Assembly (NCBI GenBank): GCA_963169045.1
Contig: CAUJDF010000091.1
Coordinates: forward strand, 62,001 to 126,000
Reading direction: 5' to 3'
DNA length: 64,000 nucleotides
Source: Myxococcota bacterium
GTDB taxonomy: Bacteria > Myxococcota_A > Bradymonadia > UBA7976 > UBA1532
Shown piece after piece: positions 54,075 through 64,000 of the stretch. Position 1 is the stretch's first letter. Each line of letters starts with the position of its first letter. The notes under the pieces are model-generated. The model was not told the DNA's origin. It saw nothing but the letters and a program-made list of their open reading frames with translations, and searched no databases. The translations under genes were made by a program, and so were the position numbers.

Positions 54075-54568
54075 CGACCCGGTTGCGGCGCTGGCTCGTC
54101 GAGGGCCTCGTCGTCGTCGCGCTCGTGACGGCGATCGGGCTGTGGCAGACCCGGCACCTCGTCGCGTCGGGCGAGCCGCTGCCCCCGGTCGATCTCCGCG
54201 ACCTGCGAGGGGAGAGGCACACCTCCGATGCCTGGCGGGGGCGGCCGACGTTGCTCGTGCTGTGGGCGCCGTGGTGCGGCGTATGCGGCGCCGAGTCCGA
54301 CAACGTGTCGCGCGTCCGCCGCTGGCTCGGCGACCGGGTGAACGTGGTCTCGATCGCGCTCGACGCGTCCGACCGCGCGGAGGTCGAGCGCTTCGTCGCC
54401 GATCACGACGTCGACTACCCCGTCCTGCTCGGCGACGCGGCGACGGCGCGCGCCTTTCGCGTCTCGTCGTACCCGACCGCCTACGTCGTCGACGCCGAGG
54501 GCCGCGTCGAGCACACCGTCGCCGGCTACACGACGACCCTCGGGCTGTGGTGGCGCCTACGGTTCTGA
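54059..54568 (+). CDS. Membrane-anchored thioredoxin-like protein (TlpA/ResA type)
   Basis: 169 residues from a GTG that overlaps the preceding gene by 16 bases; GAGG lies just upstream. One N-terminal hydrophobic helix (LVEGLVVVALVTAIGLW) anchors the protein with the thioredoxin fold outside. VDLRDLRGERHTSDAWRGR, then TLLVLWAPWCGVCGAESDN carries the redox pair Cys73/Cys76 (CGVC). VSSYPTAYVVDAEGRVEHTV has the cis-Pro loop. Members reduce disulfides in cytochrome c maturation or other periplasmic targets. The final 12 bases overlap the end of the convergent lipoprotein gene. Confidence 0.82.
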   Translation: MARPLTTRLRRWLVEGLVVVALVTAIGLWQTRHLVASGEPLPPVDLRDLRGERHTSDAWRGRPTLLVLWAPWCGVCGAESDNVSRVRRWLGDRVNVVSIALDASDRAEVERFVADHDVDYPVLLGDAATARAFRVSSYPTAYVVDAEGRVEHTVAGYTTTLGLWWRLRF

Positions 54569-55498
54569 GTCGCGGATGATGACGACGATCCACTCGGCGC
54601 TCGTCGGGTCGAAGGCGCCGACGCTGCGCGCGTAGCGGACGACGGCGCCGGCGAGGCGGCCCCCGGGCGCCGCCATGCGGTGCGCGAGGCCGGTGCGGGC
54701 GACGGCGTCCCAGGCCGCGAAGAAGAGGCGGCGGTCGGCGGCGTCGGCGTCGACGAGGTCGGTGAAGCGGAGGGAGGCGGCGTCGGCGGCGGCGCACCCC
54801 TCGCTGCCGACGTCGGCGGCGAGCTCGGCGTCGGCGGGGGTCTCCACGTCGCCGCGACCGTCCCAGACCGTGGTGCCGGCGAAGAGGAGCGGATCGGCGT
54901 CGCCGCCGGCCAGGGCCGAGATCACGGCGCCGCGCCCGAAGTCGAGGGGCGGCTCCCAGAAGACGAAGACGTCGCGCGCGTCGGCGGGCGTGACGAGCCG
55001 GTCCGCGGGCAGGCCGGCTCGCGCCGCGGCAGCCTCGACGGACAGCGGCAGCGCCGGGGCGTCGAAGCAGCGCGCCACGTGGCCGCGGCGGGCGAGGGTC
55101 GTGTGGTCGAGACGGAAGGTGACCACGCAGCGGCCGCACGGCGCGGGGCCGCACGGGTCGACCGCCGGCGGCTCGCACGGGGGCGGCGGTCCCGCGTCGG
55201 GGCTGCCGGCGTCGGGCAGCGCGGCGTCTCCGGTCGCGGCGTCGTCTGCGGGGGCCGCGGCGTCGCTCGCGGCGCCCGCGTCGGGCTGCGGGGCGGCGTC
55301 GGGCCCGGACGGGGCGGCGTCGGGCAGGGCGCCGTCGGGCGCGTTCACGCTGCCGTCGACACGGGGGCCGATGGCGGCGTCGGGCGCGCCGGCGCCGCCG
55401 CCGTCGAGGTCGAAGCGGGCCTTCTCGGGCTCCGGCGTCCAGCCACAGCCCGAGAGCAGCGCCACGAGGAGCAGCGTGCGGCGTCGTTCAGCGGCCAT
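54557..55498 (-). CDS. Lipoprotein of unknown function
   Basis: 313 residues. Lipobox LLSGC near residue 18. A PDAA-rich linker covers about 30-105, then a CEPPAVDPCGPAPCGRC cluster and a folded domain of about 190 residues with CVVTFRLDHTTLARRGHVAR, VFVFWEPPLDFGRGAVISAL and LFFAAWDAVARTGLAHRMAA. Family not recognised. Its start lies inside the last codons of the HD-domain gene (11-base overlap), so it depends on that gene for translation, an odd coupling of a cytoplasmic alarmone-type enzyme with an exported protein. Stop is TAG. Confidence 0.7.
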   Translation of the reverse strand: MAAERRRTLLLVALLSGCGWTPEPEKARFDLDGGGAGAPDAAIGPRVDGSVNAPDGALPDAAPSGPDAAPQPDAGAASDAAAPADDAATGDAALPDAGSPDAGPPPPCEPPAVDPCGPAPCGRCVVTFRLDHTTLARRGHVARCFDAPALPLSVEAAAARAGLPADRLVTPADARDVFVFWEPPLDFGRGAVISALAGGDADPLLFAGTTVWDGRGDVETPADAELAADVGSEGCAAADAASLRFTDLVDADAADRRLFFAAWDAVARTGLAHRMAAPGGRLAGAVVRYARSVGAFDPTSAEWIVVIIRDSEP

Positions 55499-56036
55499 AG
55501 GCCTCGAGCTTCTCCGCGAAGCGCGCGGCGAGGACAGGGCTCGCCGGGCCGAGCGCGGCGAGGATCACGGCGGCCTCGTCGCGGTAGGCCGCAACCTTCG
55601 TCGGCGTCCAGTGGGCGGGCGGCGGCTGCAGGTTGGTGATGCGGTCCGCCAGCTTGACCAGCCACACCTCGCGGGGCTGCCGGCGGATGCGGTCGAGGCT
55701 GTCGCGCATGGCGTCCGCCTTCGGCAGCGATCCGTCCTTCGTCAGCGCGGCGACCCCGGCGGCCACCCGCTCGCCGAAGGCCTCGCGCAGGCGCGCGAGC
55801 GGCGTGGCGGTGTCCTCGAGCACGTCGTGCAGGAGCGCGCAAGCCACGGCGAGGTCCGGATCGTCGGCGCCCTCTGCGGCGACGCAGGCGCTCGTCTCCA
55901 TCGCGACAGACGTCACGTGCACGACGTAAGGCAGCGCGGTGCCGGGCACCTTCTGCTCGCCGTGGGCCAGGGCGGCGAAGCGCAGGGCGCGCAGGTAGAC
56001 ATCCTGGGACCACAGGTTCGGCATGGCCGCCATCAT
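55488..56036 (-). CDS. HD-domain protein, small (p)ppGpp-hydrolase-like
   Basis: 182 residues from the first ATG; a start at the ATG 56024 (178 residues) is as likely because CATGAT sits seven bases before it. HGEQKVPGTALPYVVHVTSV supplies the first His, ACALLHDVLEDTATPLARL the HD pair with EDT, and VKLADRITNLQPPPAHWTP the later Asp. This order is that of SpoT/MESH1-type hydrolases, which cleave the 3'-pyrophosphate of ppGpp. No synthetase or TGS domain is present, so it would only hydrolyse. It could protect the cell against a small-synthetase toxin, but none is next to it. Confidence 0.8.
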   Translation of the reverse strand: MMAAMPNLWSQDVYLRALRFAALAHGEQKVPGTALPYVVHVTSVAMETSACVAAEGADDPDLAVACALLHDVLEDTATPLARLREAFGERVAAGVAALTKDGSLPKADAMRDSLDRIRRQPREVWLVKLADRITNLQPPPAHWTPTKVAAYRDEAAVILAALGPASPVLAARFAEKLEAYGR

Positions 56037-56152
56037 GGCGCACCCGGCGGCGGCGAGGGAAGCGTGGCGGTTTGACCGAAACGGGGGGGCGGGCGACCAT
56101 GCGCGCGAAGGGACCGGCGGCTCGGAACGACGCGCGCCGGTAGGAGGTGGCC

Positions 56153-57058
56153 ATGCGTGGAATCTTCGAAGGCATCGTGGCGTCGGCGCTGCTGGCGGCC
56201 GCGCCGGCGGTCGCGGACGAGGCGGCGGTGGCCGAGCCGATGGCCGGGCTCTGGCGCGTCACCTGGACGGGGACGATCAACGCCACACGCAACCTGCGCA
56301 TCGTGGCCGCCGAGCGCGGCTTCAGCGGTCGGTACGAGGGGATCGCCAACAGCAGCGTCTTCGAGGGGCGCAGCCTCACGGCGCGCGGCCGCACCCTCGT
56401 CTTCATGACGCAGACGCTCGACCAGGGCGGCGAGACGTACCACAGTGTCTTCTCGGGCGTGTTGGACGGCGATGTCATGCAGGGCGCGTGGCACGACGTG
56501 GCCGGAGGGCGGGCCGAGATCGTCATGCGGCGCGTGCCGGCCCGCGGGAACGCGCCCGTGGGGGCGAAGGCCGACGCGCCGGCGGCGGACGCGGCGGGAT
56601 CGGTCGTCGCCATCGGCGGCGAGCCGGTGCAGCCCGCGGCCGAGGTGAAGCCCGCGCCCGAGGAGAAGGGCAAGGGAAAGAGCGCCAAGAAGGACGACGG
56701 CAAGCAGGACAAGGGCGAGGGCGGCGCGCAGGTCGTCGCCGCCGACACGGCGCCGCCGGCGCCCGCGGGGCCCACCTGCGAGTCCGTGCTCGTCGAGAAG
56801 GGCCACCCGGCCGGCATGGTCGGCAATTGCCGCGGCGCCGAGTCCGCGTGCGCGATCGCCCTGCTGCGCGCCGGCCACCACCCGAGCCACCTCTCCAAGT
56901 GCGATCCGGCGCTGCCGGCCGGGTGCCTCCTGGCGGTGATCAAGGCCGGCCACCATCCCAGCCTGCTGTCCGCATGTCGGGGCGCCGACGAGGCCTGCGC
57001 CGTCACGCTGCTCGAGCGCGGCGATCACCCCTCGGCCCTGCGGAGCTGCCGCCGCTGA
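56153..57058 (+). CDS. Secreted GHHPS-repeat protein
   Basis: 301 residues from the ATG eight bases after GGAGGTGG. Signal peptide MRGIFEGIVASALLAAAPAVA. Residues 25-135 form a beta-rich domain (PMAGLWRVTWTGTINATRNL, GGETYHSVFSGVLDGDVMQG) like a lipocalin-type extracytoplasmic domain. A Lys/Glu-rich linker (about 165-200) follows. The C-terminal 95 residues are four copies of a 24-25-residue unit, C-x-(V/I/A)xL(L/V)(x)(K/R)(A/K)GHHPSxLxxC with G-H-H-P-S or G-H-P-A, G-D-H-P-S variants. The paired Cys suggest disulfides. No family recognised; metal binding by the His pairs is a guess. Confidence 0.75.
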   Translation: MRGIFEGIVASALLAAAPAVADEAAVAEPMAGLWRVTWTGTINATRNLRIVAAERGFSGRYEGIANSSVFEGRSLTARGRTLVFMTQTLDQGGETYHSVFSGVLDGDVMQGAWHDVAGGRAEIVMRRVPARGNAPVGAKADAPAADAAGSVVAIGGEPVQPAAEVKPAPEEKGKGKSAKKDDGKQDKGEGGAQVVAADTAPPAPAGPTCESVLVEKGHPAGMVGNCRGAESACAIALLRAGHHPSHLSKCDPALPAGCLLAVIKAGHHPSLLSACRGADEACAVTLLERGDHPSALRSCRR

Positions 57059-57086
57059 ACGCGTGCGCGGAACGCCCTGGATCGAA

Positions 57087-57092
57087 TAGGCT
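57087..57092 (+). promoter_or_regulatory. Candidate -10-like TAGGCT box
   Basis: GAATAGGCTTCCGG, 41 bases before the ATG at 57134, matches the TAGGYT boxes upstream of 2569 and 53223. Confidence 0.3.
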
Positions 57093-57133
57093 TCCGGCCC
57101 AAGCTCAACGCGGACGTCCGGGGAGGTCGGAGG

Positions 57134-59569
<2,436 letters not shown>

Positions 59570-59629
59570 GCCCGCCCGCCCGCCGATCGGCGCGCCCGGG
59601 CTGGCAACCGGGGGCGCCGCCGTGCTGAG

Positions 59630-60391
59630 ATGCCTGCGATGTTCGACCGCGCGTGCGTGCTGGGGCTGTGCTCCGTGCTGGTGTGTCCGGCGGCGGGGGC
59701 CGACGAGGGGTGGACCCGGCTGGGGTCCGGGCTCGAGCACCGTCGCGAGGCGCACGGCTGGTCCACCTACGAGCTGGTGCGGGTCGATCTGCGCCGCTTC
59801 CGCCTGGTGGCCGCCGACGCGCGTCGCGAGGGGCGCGCGCGGGCGTCCCTGCCCGCGCTGCTCGCCGAGGCGGGCGGCGTCGCGGCGATCAACGGCACGT
59901 TCTTCGATGCCGACGACCGGCCGCTCGGCCTCCTGGTGTCCGACGGCCGCCAGCTGAACCCGCTCAAGCGCATCTCGTGGTGGGCGGTGCTCGGCGTCTA
60001 CGAGGAGGGCGGGACGCGGCGGGCGGACGTCCAGCTCACCGCCGACTTCCTCGCGCAGCCGCCGGAGCGGCGCGCGGCGCTTCGTTTCGGTCTCCAGGTG
60101 GGGCCGCGCACCGTGGCCGACGGCGCGCCGCTGAAGCTCAAGGTACAGACCGCGGACCGGTCGGCCGTGTGTTTGCGCGGCCCCGAGGAGCTGGTGCTCG
60201 TCGCCACCCACGGCGCCGGCGTGGAGTCGAACGCGCTCGCCGCCTGGATGGCCGGGCCGCTGGGCTGCAGCGCCGGCCTCATGCTCGACGGCGGCCCGTC
60301 GACGGCGCTCCGGGTGAGCGGCGAGCCGCCCATCGACGTCGCCGGCGGCGCCGACGTGGCGAACGCGCTGGTCGTCGTGCCCCTCCGCTGA
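59630..60391 (+). CDS. Secreted phosphodiester glycosidase-family protein (NAGPA-like)
   Basis: 253 residues. Signal peptide with CVLGLCSVLVCPAAGA. VAAINGTFFDADDRPLGLLV, then SDGRQLNPL, and SAGLMLDGGPSTALRV are the signatures of PF09992 phosphodiester glycosidases, relatives of the human uncovering enzyme that removes GlcNAc from mannose-6-phosphate. Bacterial members act on exopolysaccharide or other glycoconjugates. The probable catalytic residues are in NGTFFD and LDGGPS. The ATG 59639 (MFDRA) is an alternative start. It sits alone between two surface lipoproteins. Confidence 0.85.
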   Translation: MPAMFDRACVLGLCSVLVCPAAGADEGWTRLGSGLEHRREAHGWSTYELVRVDLRRFRLVAADARREGRARASLPALLAEAGGVAAINGTFFDADDRPLGLLVSDGRQLNPLKRISWWAVLGVYEEGGTRRADVQLTADFLAQPPERRAALRFGLQVGPRTVADGAPLKLKVQTADRSAVCLRGPEELVLVATHGAGVESNALAAWMAGPLGCSAGLMLDGGPSTALRVSGEPPIDVAGGADVANALVVVPLR

Positions 60392-60433
60392 CTTCGCCTT
60401 GTGGCGGCGGGGGATCGGTGTTCCGATGACCCC

Positions 60434-62620
60434 ATGCGCCAACTCTCGATTTGTCTCACAGTGGCAATGGCGGCCGGCTGGGGCTGTGCCACCGACGCTG
60501 GATCCGGCTCCGATGGGGCCGATGGAGCGCGCCCGCTGGCGCGGGACGGCGAGGTGGACGCGCGCCTCGTCGACGCGGCGCCCGCCGACGCGGCCGAGGC
60601 CGCCGATGCGCGCGCCGCCGACGCGGCGGAGGCCGCGGACGCCGCGGCGGATCCCGACGCCGCCGCCGATCCCGACGCGGCGCCGACGATGCCCGACGCA
60701 GCGCCGCCGATGCCCGACGCGGCGCTGGCGTCGCCGTGCCGCGACGAGGGCGCCCAGCGCGCCTGCCCGCCGGACGAGCGCGCCGCGTGCCCCGACGGGG
60801 TGCAGACGTGCACCGACGGCTTCTGGTCGGCCTGCACCGGCCCCGCCGAGCGCTGCAACGGCGAGGACGACGACTGCAACGGCGTCGCCGATGACGGGCT
60901 CGGCCTCGGCGACGAGTGCACGAGCGGGGTGGGCGCCTGCGGCCGACCCGGCGTCGTCGTCTGCGCCGATGATGGGTCCACGCGCTGCGACGGCCCGGTG
61001 GGACCGCCCGGCGTCGAGGCCTGCAACGGCATCGACGACGACTGCGATGGCACGATCGACGACGGCTTCGGCCTCGGCCAGCCCTGCGTCGTCGGCGAGG
61101 GCGCCTGCCGCCGCGAGGGGACGCTGATCTGCGACGCCGCCGGCCAGCCGGTGTGCAGCGAGGTGTCCGGGCAGCCGGCGCCGGAGACCTGTGACGGCAC
61201 GGACGAGGACTGCGACGGCGTGGTGGACGAGGGCTTCGCGCTCGGCATGGACTGCGTGGTGGGCGTGGGCGCGTGCGAGCGCCGCGGGCGCATCGCCTGC
61301 ACGCCCGCCCGTGAGGCGGCGTGCAACGCGACGCCCGGCGAGCCCGCGGCCGCCGAGCGCTGCGACGCCCGCGACGACGACTGCGACGGTGAGGTCGACG
61401 AGGACTTCGACCTCGGCGTGCCCTGCGCCGCCGGCGAGGGCGAGTGCCGCAACGAGGGCGTGATGATCTGCGGTCCCGAGGGCGATCTCGTGTGCAGCGT
61501 GCGTCCCGGCGCGCCCGAGGTGTGCGACGGCGTCGACAACGACTGCAACGGCGAGACGGACGAGGGCTTCGACGTGGGCGCGCCGTGCCGCGTCGGCGCC
61601 GGCGCGTGTCAGGCCGACGGCCGCATCGCCTGCGACGCCCTCGGCCGCGGCGTCTGCGACGCGGAGAGTCCGTTTTCGCTGGACACCGGCGACGGATCGG
61701 ACGGGGACCTCGTGGTGGACGCGCCGCTCGCGCTCGAGGCGGGCCGCGCCTACCAGTTCGAGAGCGTGACGATCGTCGCCGGTGGCGTGCTGACGGTCGC
61801 CGCCGGCGCCGCGGACGGCGGGCGCCTCGACCTGCGCGTGCGCGGCCGGTTCGTCGTCGAGGCCGGCGGCGCCGTCGACCTCGACCGCCGCGGCTACGCG
61901 GGCGGCGCGGCGAACCCCATGGTCGTGCGGCAGTACGAAGGCATCTGGACGAACGGCGGCGGCACGACCGGGTTCCATGGCGCCGGCCCCGGTGGTGGGG
62001 GCGGCGGCTGGGCGGCGCCCCAGCAGACCGTCGGCGCCGGCGGGGGCGGCGGCCACGCCGCGGCGGGCGGCGCGGGCGTCGCGTGCGGCGCCGACGACCG
62101 CAACTACACGGTGTGGGACTCGAACGACGACGTGCCGCGGCCCATCGCCGCCCCGCCGGCGCGGTTCTCCGCGGGCGGCCCGGCGAACGGCGTCGCCGAC
62201 TTCGCCGATTTTTCGCCGGGTTCCGGTGGCGGTAGCGGCGGCAACAACTACGACGGCGGCCCCAACGGCGTGGGCGGCGCGGGCGGCGCGGGCGGCGGCG
62301 CGATCCGCGTCGTCGCCGGCGAGATCCTCGTGCAGGGCGAGATCCGCGCCGGCGGCGGCGCAGGCGAGCCGGGCCAGGCCGGCCAGTACGTCGGCGGCGG
62401 CGGCGGCGGCGCGGGCGGCTCCATCTACCTCGTCGCGCCGGCGGTCGTCGTCGAGGGCGCGCTCCGGGCGCCGGGGGGAGCGGGCGCGGCGGGCACGAAC
62501 GGGAGCGTCGGCGGTGCCGGCTCGCCGGGTCGCGTCCGCGTCGACGCGGCGGTGTTCGAGCCTCTCGGCGCCATCGATCCCGCGCCCGGCCTGGTGGGGG
62601 TCCTGCCCTGCGATCGCTGA
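60434..62620 (+). CDS. MopE-like repeat lipoprotein with glycine-rich C-terminus
   Basis: 728 residues from the ATG chosen because the signal MRQLSICLTVAMAAGWGC starts there; the lipobox AGWGC is atypical. A DAAxAADA linker to about 100. Then about six CNGxDDDC(N/D)G..DDGF repeats (about 130-400), such as CNGEDDDCNGVADDGLGLGD, which are the putative metal-binding motifs of MopE. The second half (400-728) has a beta domain and long Gly-rich loops (GAGPGGGGGGWA, GGGGGGAGGS). In Methylococcus MopE binds copper at the surface, but here the copper site residues cannot be identified. Surface anchoring inferred. Confidence 0.8.
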   Translation: MRQLSICLTVAMAAGWGCATDAGSGSDGADGARPLARDGEVDARLVDAAPADAAEAADARAADAAEAADAAADPDAAADPDAAPTMPDAAPPMPDAALASPCRDEGAQRACPPDERAACPDGVQTCTDGFWSACTGPAERCNGEDDDCNGVADDGLGLGDECTSGVGACGRPGVVVCADDGSTRCDGPVGPPGVEACNGIDDDCDGTIDDGFGLGQPCVVGEGACRREGTLICDAAGQPVCSEVSGQPAPETCDGTDEDCDGVVDEGFALGMDCVVGVGACERRGRIACTPAREAACNATPGEPAAAERCDARDDDCDGEVDEDFDLGVPCAAGEGECRNEGVMICGPEGDLVCSVRPGAPEVCDGVDNDCNGETDEGFDVGAPCRVGAGACQADGRIACDALGRGVCDAESPFSLDTGDGSDGDLVVDAPLALEAGRAYQFESVTIVAGGVLTVAAGAADGGRLDLRVRGRFVVEAGGAVDLDRRGYAGGAANPMVVRQYEGIWTNGGGTTGFHGAGPGGGGGGWAAPQQTVGAGGGGGHAAAGGAGVACGADDRNYTVWDSNDDVPRPIAAPPARFSAGGPANGVADFADFSPGSGGGSGGNNYDGGPNGVGGAGGAGGGAIRVVAGEILVQGEIRAGGGAGEPGQAGQYVGGGGGGAGGSIYLVAPAVVVEGALRAPGGAGAAGTNGSVGGAGSPGRVRVDAAVFEPLGAIDPAPGLVGVLPCDR

Positions 62621-62627
62621 ACGCGTG

Positions 62628-62633
62628 TATGCT
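62628..62633 (+). promoter_or_regulatory. Candidate -10 element of a leaderless transcript
   Basis: GTGTATGCTCCGCGCC ends directly at the ATG of the last gene; TATGCT is seven bases from it and no ribosome site is present. Confidence 0.45.
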
Positions 62634-62640
62634 CCGCGCC

Positions 62641-64000
62641 ATGAAGCGCATCGTCTGCTGGATGGGGCTGGGTCTTGCGGCCTGCGGCGGGGGTGCCTCC
62701 GACGAGGCGCCGCCCGACGCGGACGCGGGCGCGCCGGCGCCGCGCGCGCCGACGGTCGTGCCCGGCGAGGTCGAGCCCATCGTGCTCGGCGTGTTCGCGG
62801 CGGCCCGCGACGACGTGTGGTTCGTCGGCGGCGGGCAGGGGGCCCATGGTGGCCTGCTCGCGCACTTCGACGGGGTGGCCCTGCGGCGCGTGTCGGCGCC
62901 GCCCGGCGGGCCGCTGTGGTGGATCTGGGGCGCCGACGCGAGCCGGCTCTGGGCCGTGGGTGAGCAGGGCCGCGTGCTCGCCCGCCGCGGTGAGGCGTGG
63001 GTGCCCGAGACCACCGGCCTCGACCCGGCGGCGCGCCTCTGGGGCGTGTGGGGCAGCGGCCCCGGCGATCTGTGGGCCGTCGGCGGATCGCTCGTGTTCG
63101 GCGGGCCCAAGGGGCTCGTCCTGCGCTCCACCGGCGACGGCACCTGGACGCGCCTCGAGGATCCGGCCCTGCCGGCCGACGCCAACCTGTTCAAGGTCTG
63201 GGGCAGCGGCCCGGACGACGTCTTCCTCGTCGGCGAGGCCGGCGTGACCCTCCGCTGGGACGGCAAGGCCCTGCGCCGCGTCGATGCGCCGTTCCCCGAC
63301 CAGCTCTTCACGGTGCATGGCCGCCCCGGCGGCCCGGTGCTGGCCGTCGGCGGCAACGCGGTCGGGCGCGCGGTGCGCTGGGAGAGCGGACGCTGGGTGG
63401 ACGACGCGCCGCCCCCGTCGGCGCCCTTCAACGGGGTGTGGGTCCGCGACGACGGCTCGGCCGTCGTCACCGGCGCCGACAGCACGATCCTCGAGCGGTC
63501 CGCGGCGGGGGCCTGGTCCCGGGTGCGCGTCGAGGGCGCCGACCGCATGACGGCCCGGATGACGTTCCACGCGGTCTCGGCGGCGGACGACCTCTGGGCC
63601 GTCGGCGGCGACCTGAACGTCGGCGCGCCGGGGGTCATCGTCACCGATCGGCGGCCGCTGCCGTCGCTCGACATCGGACCGGCGCCGGTGCCCGACGCCG
63701 GCGCGTCCACGCCGGACGCCGGGCCGGTGGACGCGGCCGTCGGCGACGCGCGGCCGGCGGACGCGGCGCTCGCCGACGCCGCCCCCGCGGACGCGACGCC
63801 GGTGGCCGACGGGACGCCTGTGGACGGCGGTCCCGTCCGGGATGCCGCGCCCTCGGACGCCGCCCCCGTCGACGCGACGCTCCCGGACATGGCCCCGCCC
63901 GACGTGGGCCCGCCGGCGGCGGGGCCGGGCGAGCCCTGCCCGATGGGCCTCTGCCAGGGCGACCTCCAGTGTATGCCGATCGCCTGGGACGGCTGGCAGC
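62641..64000 (+). CDS. Beta-propeller-like lipoprotein, C-terminus outside window
   Basis: At least 453 residues, open to the right edge. Lipobox GLAAC near residue 15. Residues 45-340 contain repeats of about 45-50 residues with a W(x)G(A/S)(D/G)(P/A)xD(L/V)(W/F)xVG core: DDVWFVGGGQ, WGADASRLWAVGE, WGSGPGDLWAVGGS, WGSGPDDVFLVGEAG and VSAADDLWAVGGD. This is typical of six- or seven-bladed propellers such as those in myxobacterial surface proteins. A PDAA linker (about 345-430) then leads into a Cys-rich segment (CPMGLCQGDLQC) cut by the window end. Binding role inferred; no enzyme motif. Confidence 0.8.
   Translation, partial: MKRIVCWMGLGLAACGGGASDEAPPDADAGAPAPRAPTVVPGEVEPIVLGVFAAARDDVWFVGGGQGAHGGLLAHFDGVALRRVSAPPGGPLWWIWGADASRLWAVGEQGRVLARRGEAWVPETTGLDPAARLWGVWGSGPGDLWAVGGSLVFGGPKGLVLRSTGDGTWTRLEDPALPADANLFKVWGSGPDDVFLVGEAGVTLRWDGKALRRVDAPFPDQLFTVHGRPGGPVLAVGGNAVGRAVRWESGRWVDDAPPPSAPFNGVWVRDDGSAVVTGADSTILERSAAGAWSRVRVEGADRMTARMTFHAVSAADDLWAVGGDLNVGAPGVIVTDRRPLPSLDIGPAPVPDAGASTPDAGPVDAAVGDARPADAALADAAPADATPVADGTPVDGGPVRDAAPSDAAPVDATLPDMAPPDVGPPAAGPGEPCPMGLCQGDLQCMPIAWDGWQ

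Overview
The window is very GC-rich bacterial DNA with strong third-position GC bias. Many genes use GTG or TTG starts, and neighbouring genes often overlap by GTGA, TTGA or TGATG. Long Pro/Asp/Ala linkers follow the lipobox in about ten predicted lipoproteins. Lamin-tail, CotH, thrombospondin-3, MopE-like and DUF1552/DUF1592 proteins together with a complete housekeeping MetH and EttA point to a member of the Myxococcota (Polyangia-like), probably an environmental genome. That assignment is an inference from gene content. I see no rRNA, tRNA, CRISPR array, integrase or transposase.

Layout. 1-1430: the 5' end of a secreted protein, then a gene graveyard (Uma2 and WYL-regulator remnants, a truncated DUF5615 toxin with its DUF433 partner). 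1445-5393: a C45 NTN-hydrolase, a sarcosine/dimethylglycine dehydrogenase and a small membrane protein. 5394-8797: a coupled DUF1592-DUF1552 pair, the first carrying a CBM48-like insertion. 8940-17687: two giant convergent lipoproteins with lamin-tail domains, one also with a CotH kinase. 17737-22452: a five-gene minus-strand operon (coiled-coil protein, YgfZ, ABC1 kinase, NUDIX, HEAT). 22594-25789: three nucleotide-sugar genes (UDP-sugar dehydrogenase, epimerase, GDP-fucose-synthase-like). 25987-29237: a Cys-rich lipoprotein, an ICMT-like methyltransferase, a small membrane protein coupled to an alpha/beta hydrolase, and a ferredoxin. 29239-36521: a minus-strand EttA/TPR operon diverging from metH. 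36533-38106: a hipBA toxin-antitoxin pair with a clear palindromic operator.

38335-41055 encodes the most unusual protein of the window: a secreted bacterial protein with a collagen-like stretch, LDADRLDG-type repeats and three tandem domains that closely resemble the C-terminal domain of animal CTHRC1. 41080-52354 continues with surface proteins: a 1424-residue Cys-rich lipoprotein with an internal duplication, a lamin-tail lipoprotein, a periplasmic-binding-protein/legumain fusion, a minimal nucleotidyltransferase with a degenerate active site and a LysM lipoprotein. 52639-56036 holds DUF1993, a TPR membrane protein coupled to a tethered thioredoxin, a lipoprotein and a small (p)ppGpp-hydrolase-like HD protein. 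56153-64000 is again exported protein: a GHHPS-repeat protein, a thrombospondin-3 lipoprotein, a phosphodiester glycosidase, a MopE-like lipoprotein and a propeller-like lipoprotein cut by the window end.

Regulation. Several starts lie 7-9 bases after a TAnnnT hexamer, suggesting leaderless transcripts, while other genes carry GGAGG sites. A second recurring upstream word is TAGGYT. Convergent genes are packed so tightly that three pairs share the palindrome TGATCA as abutting stop codons.
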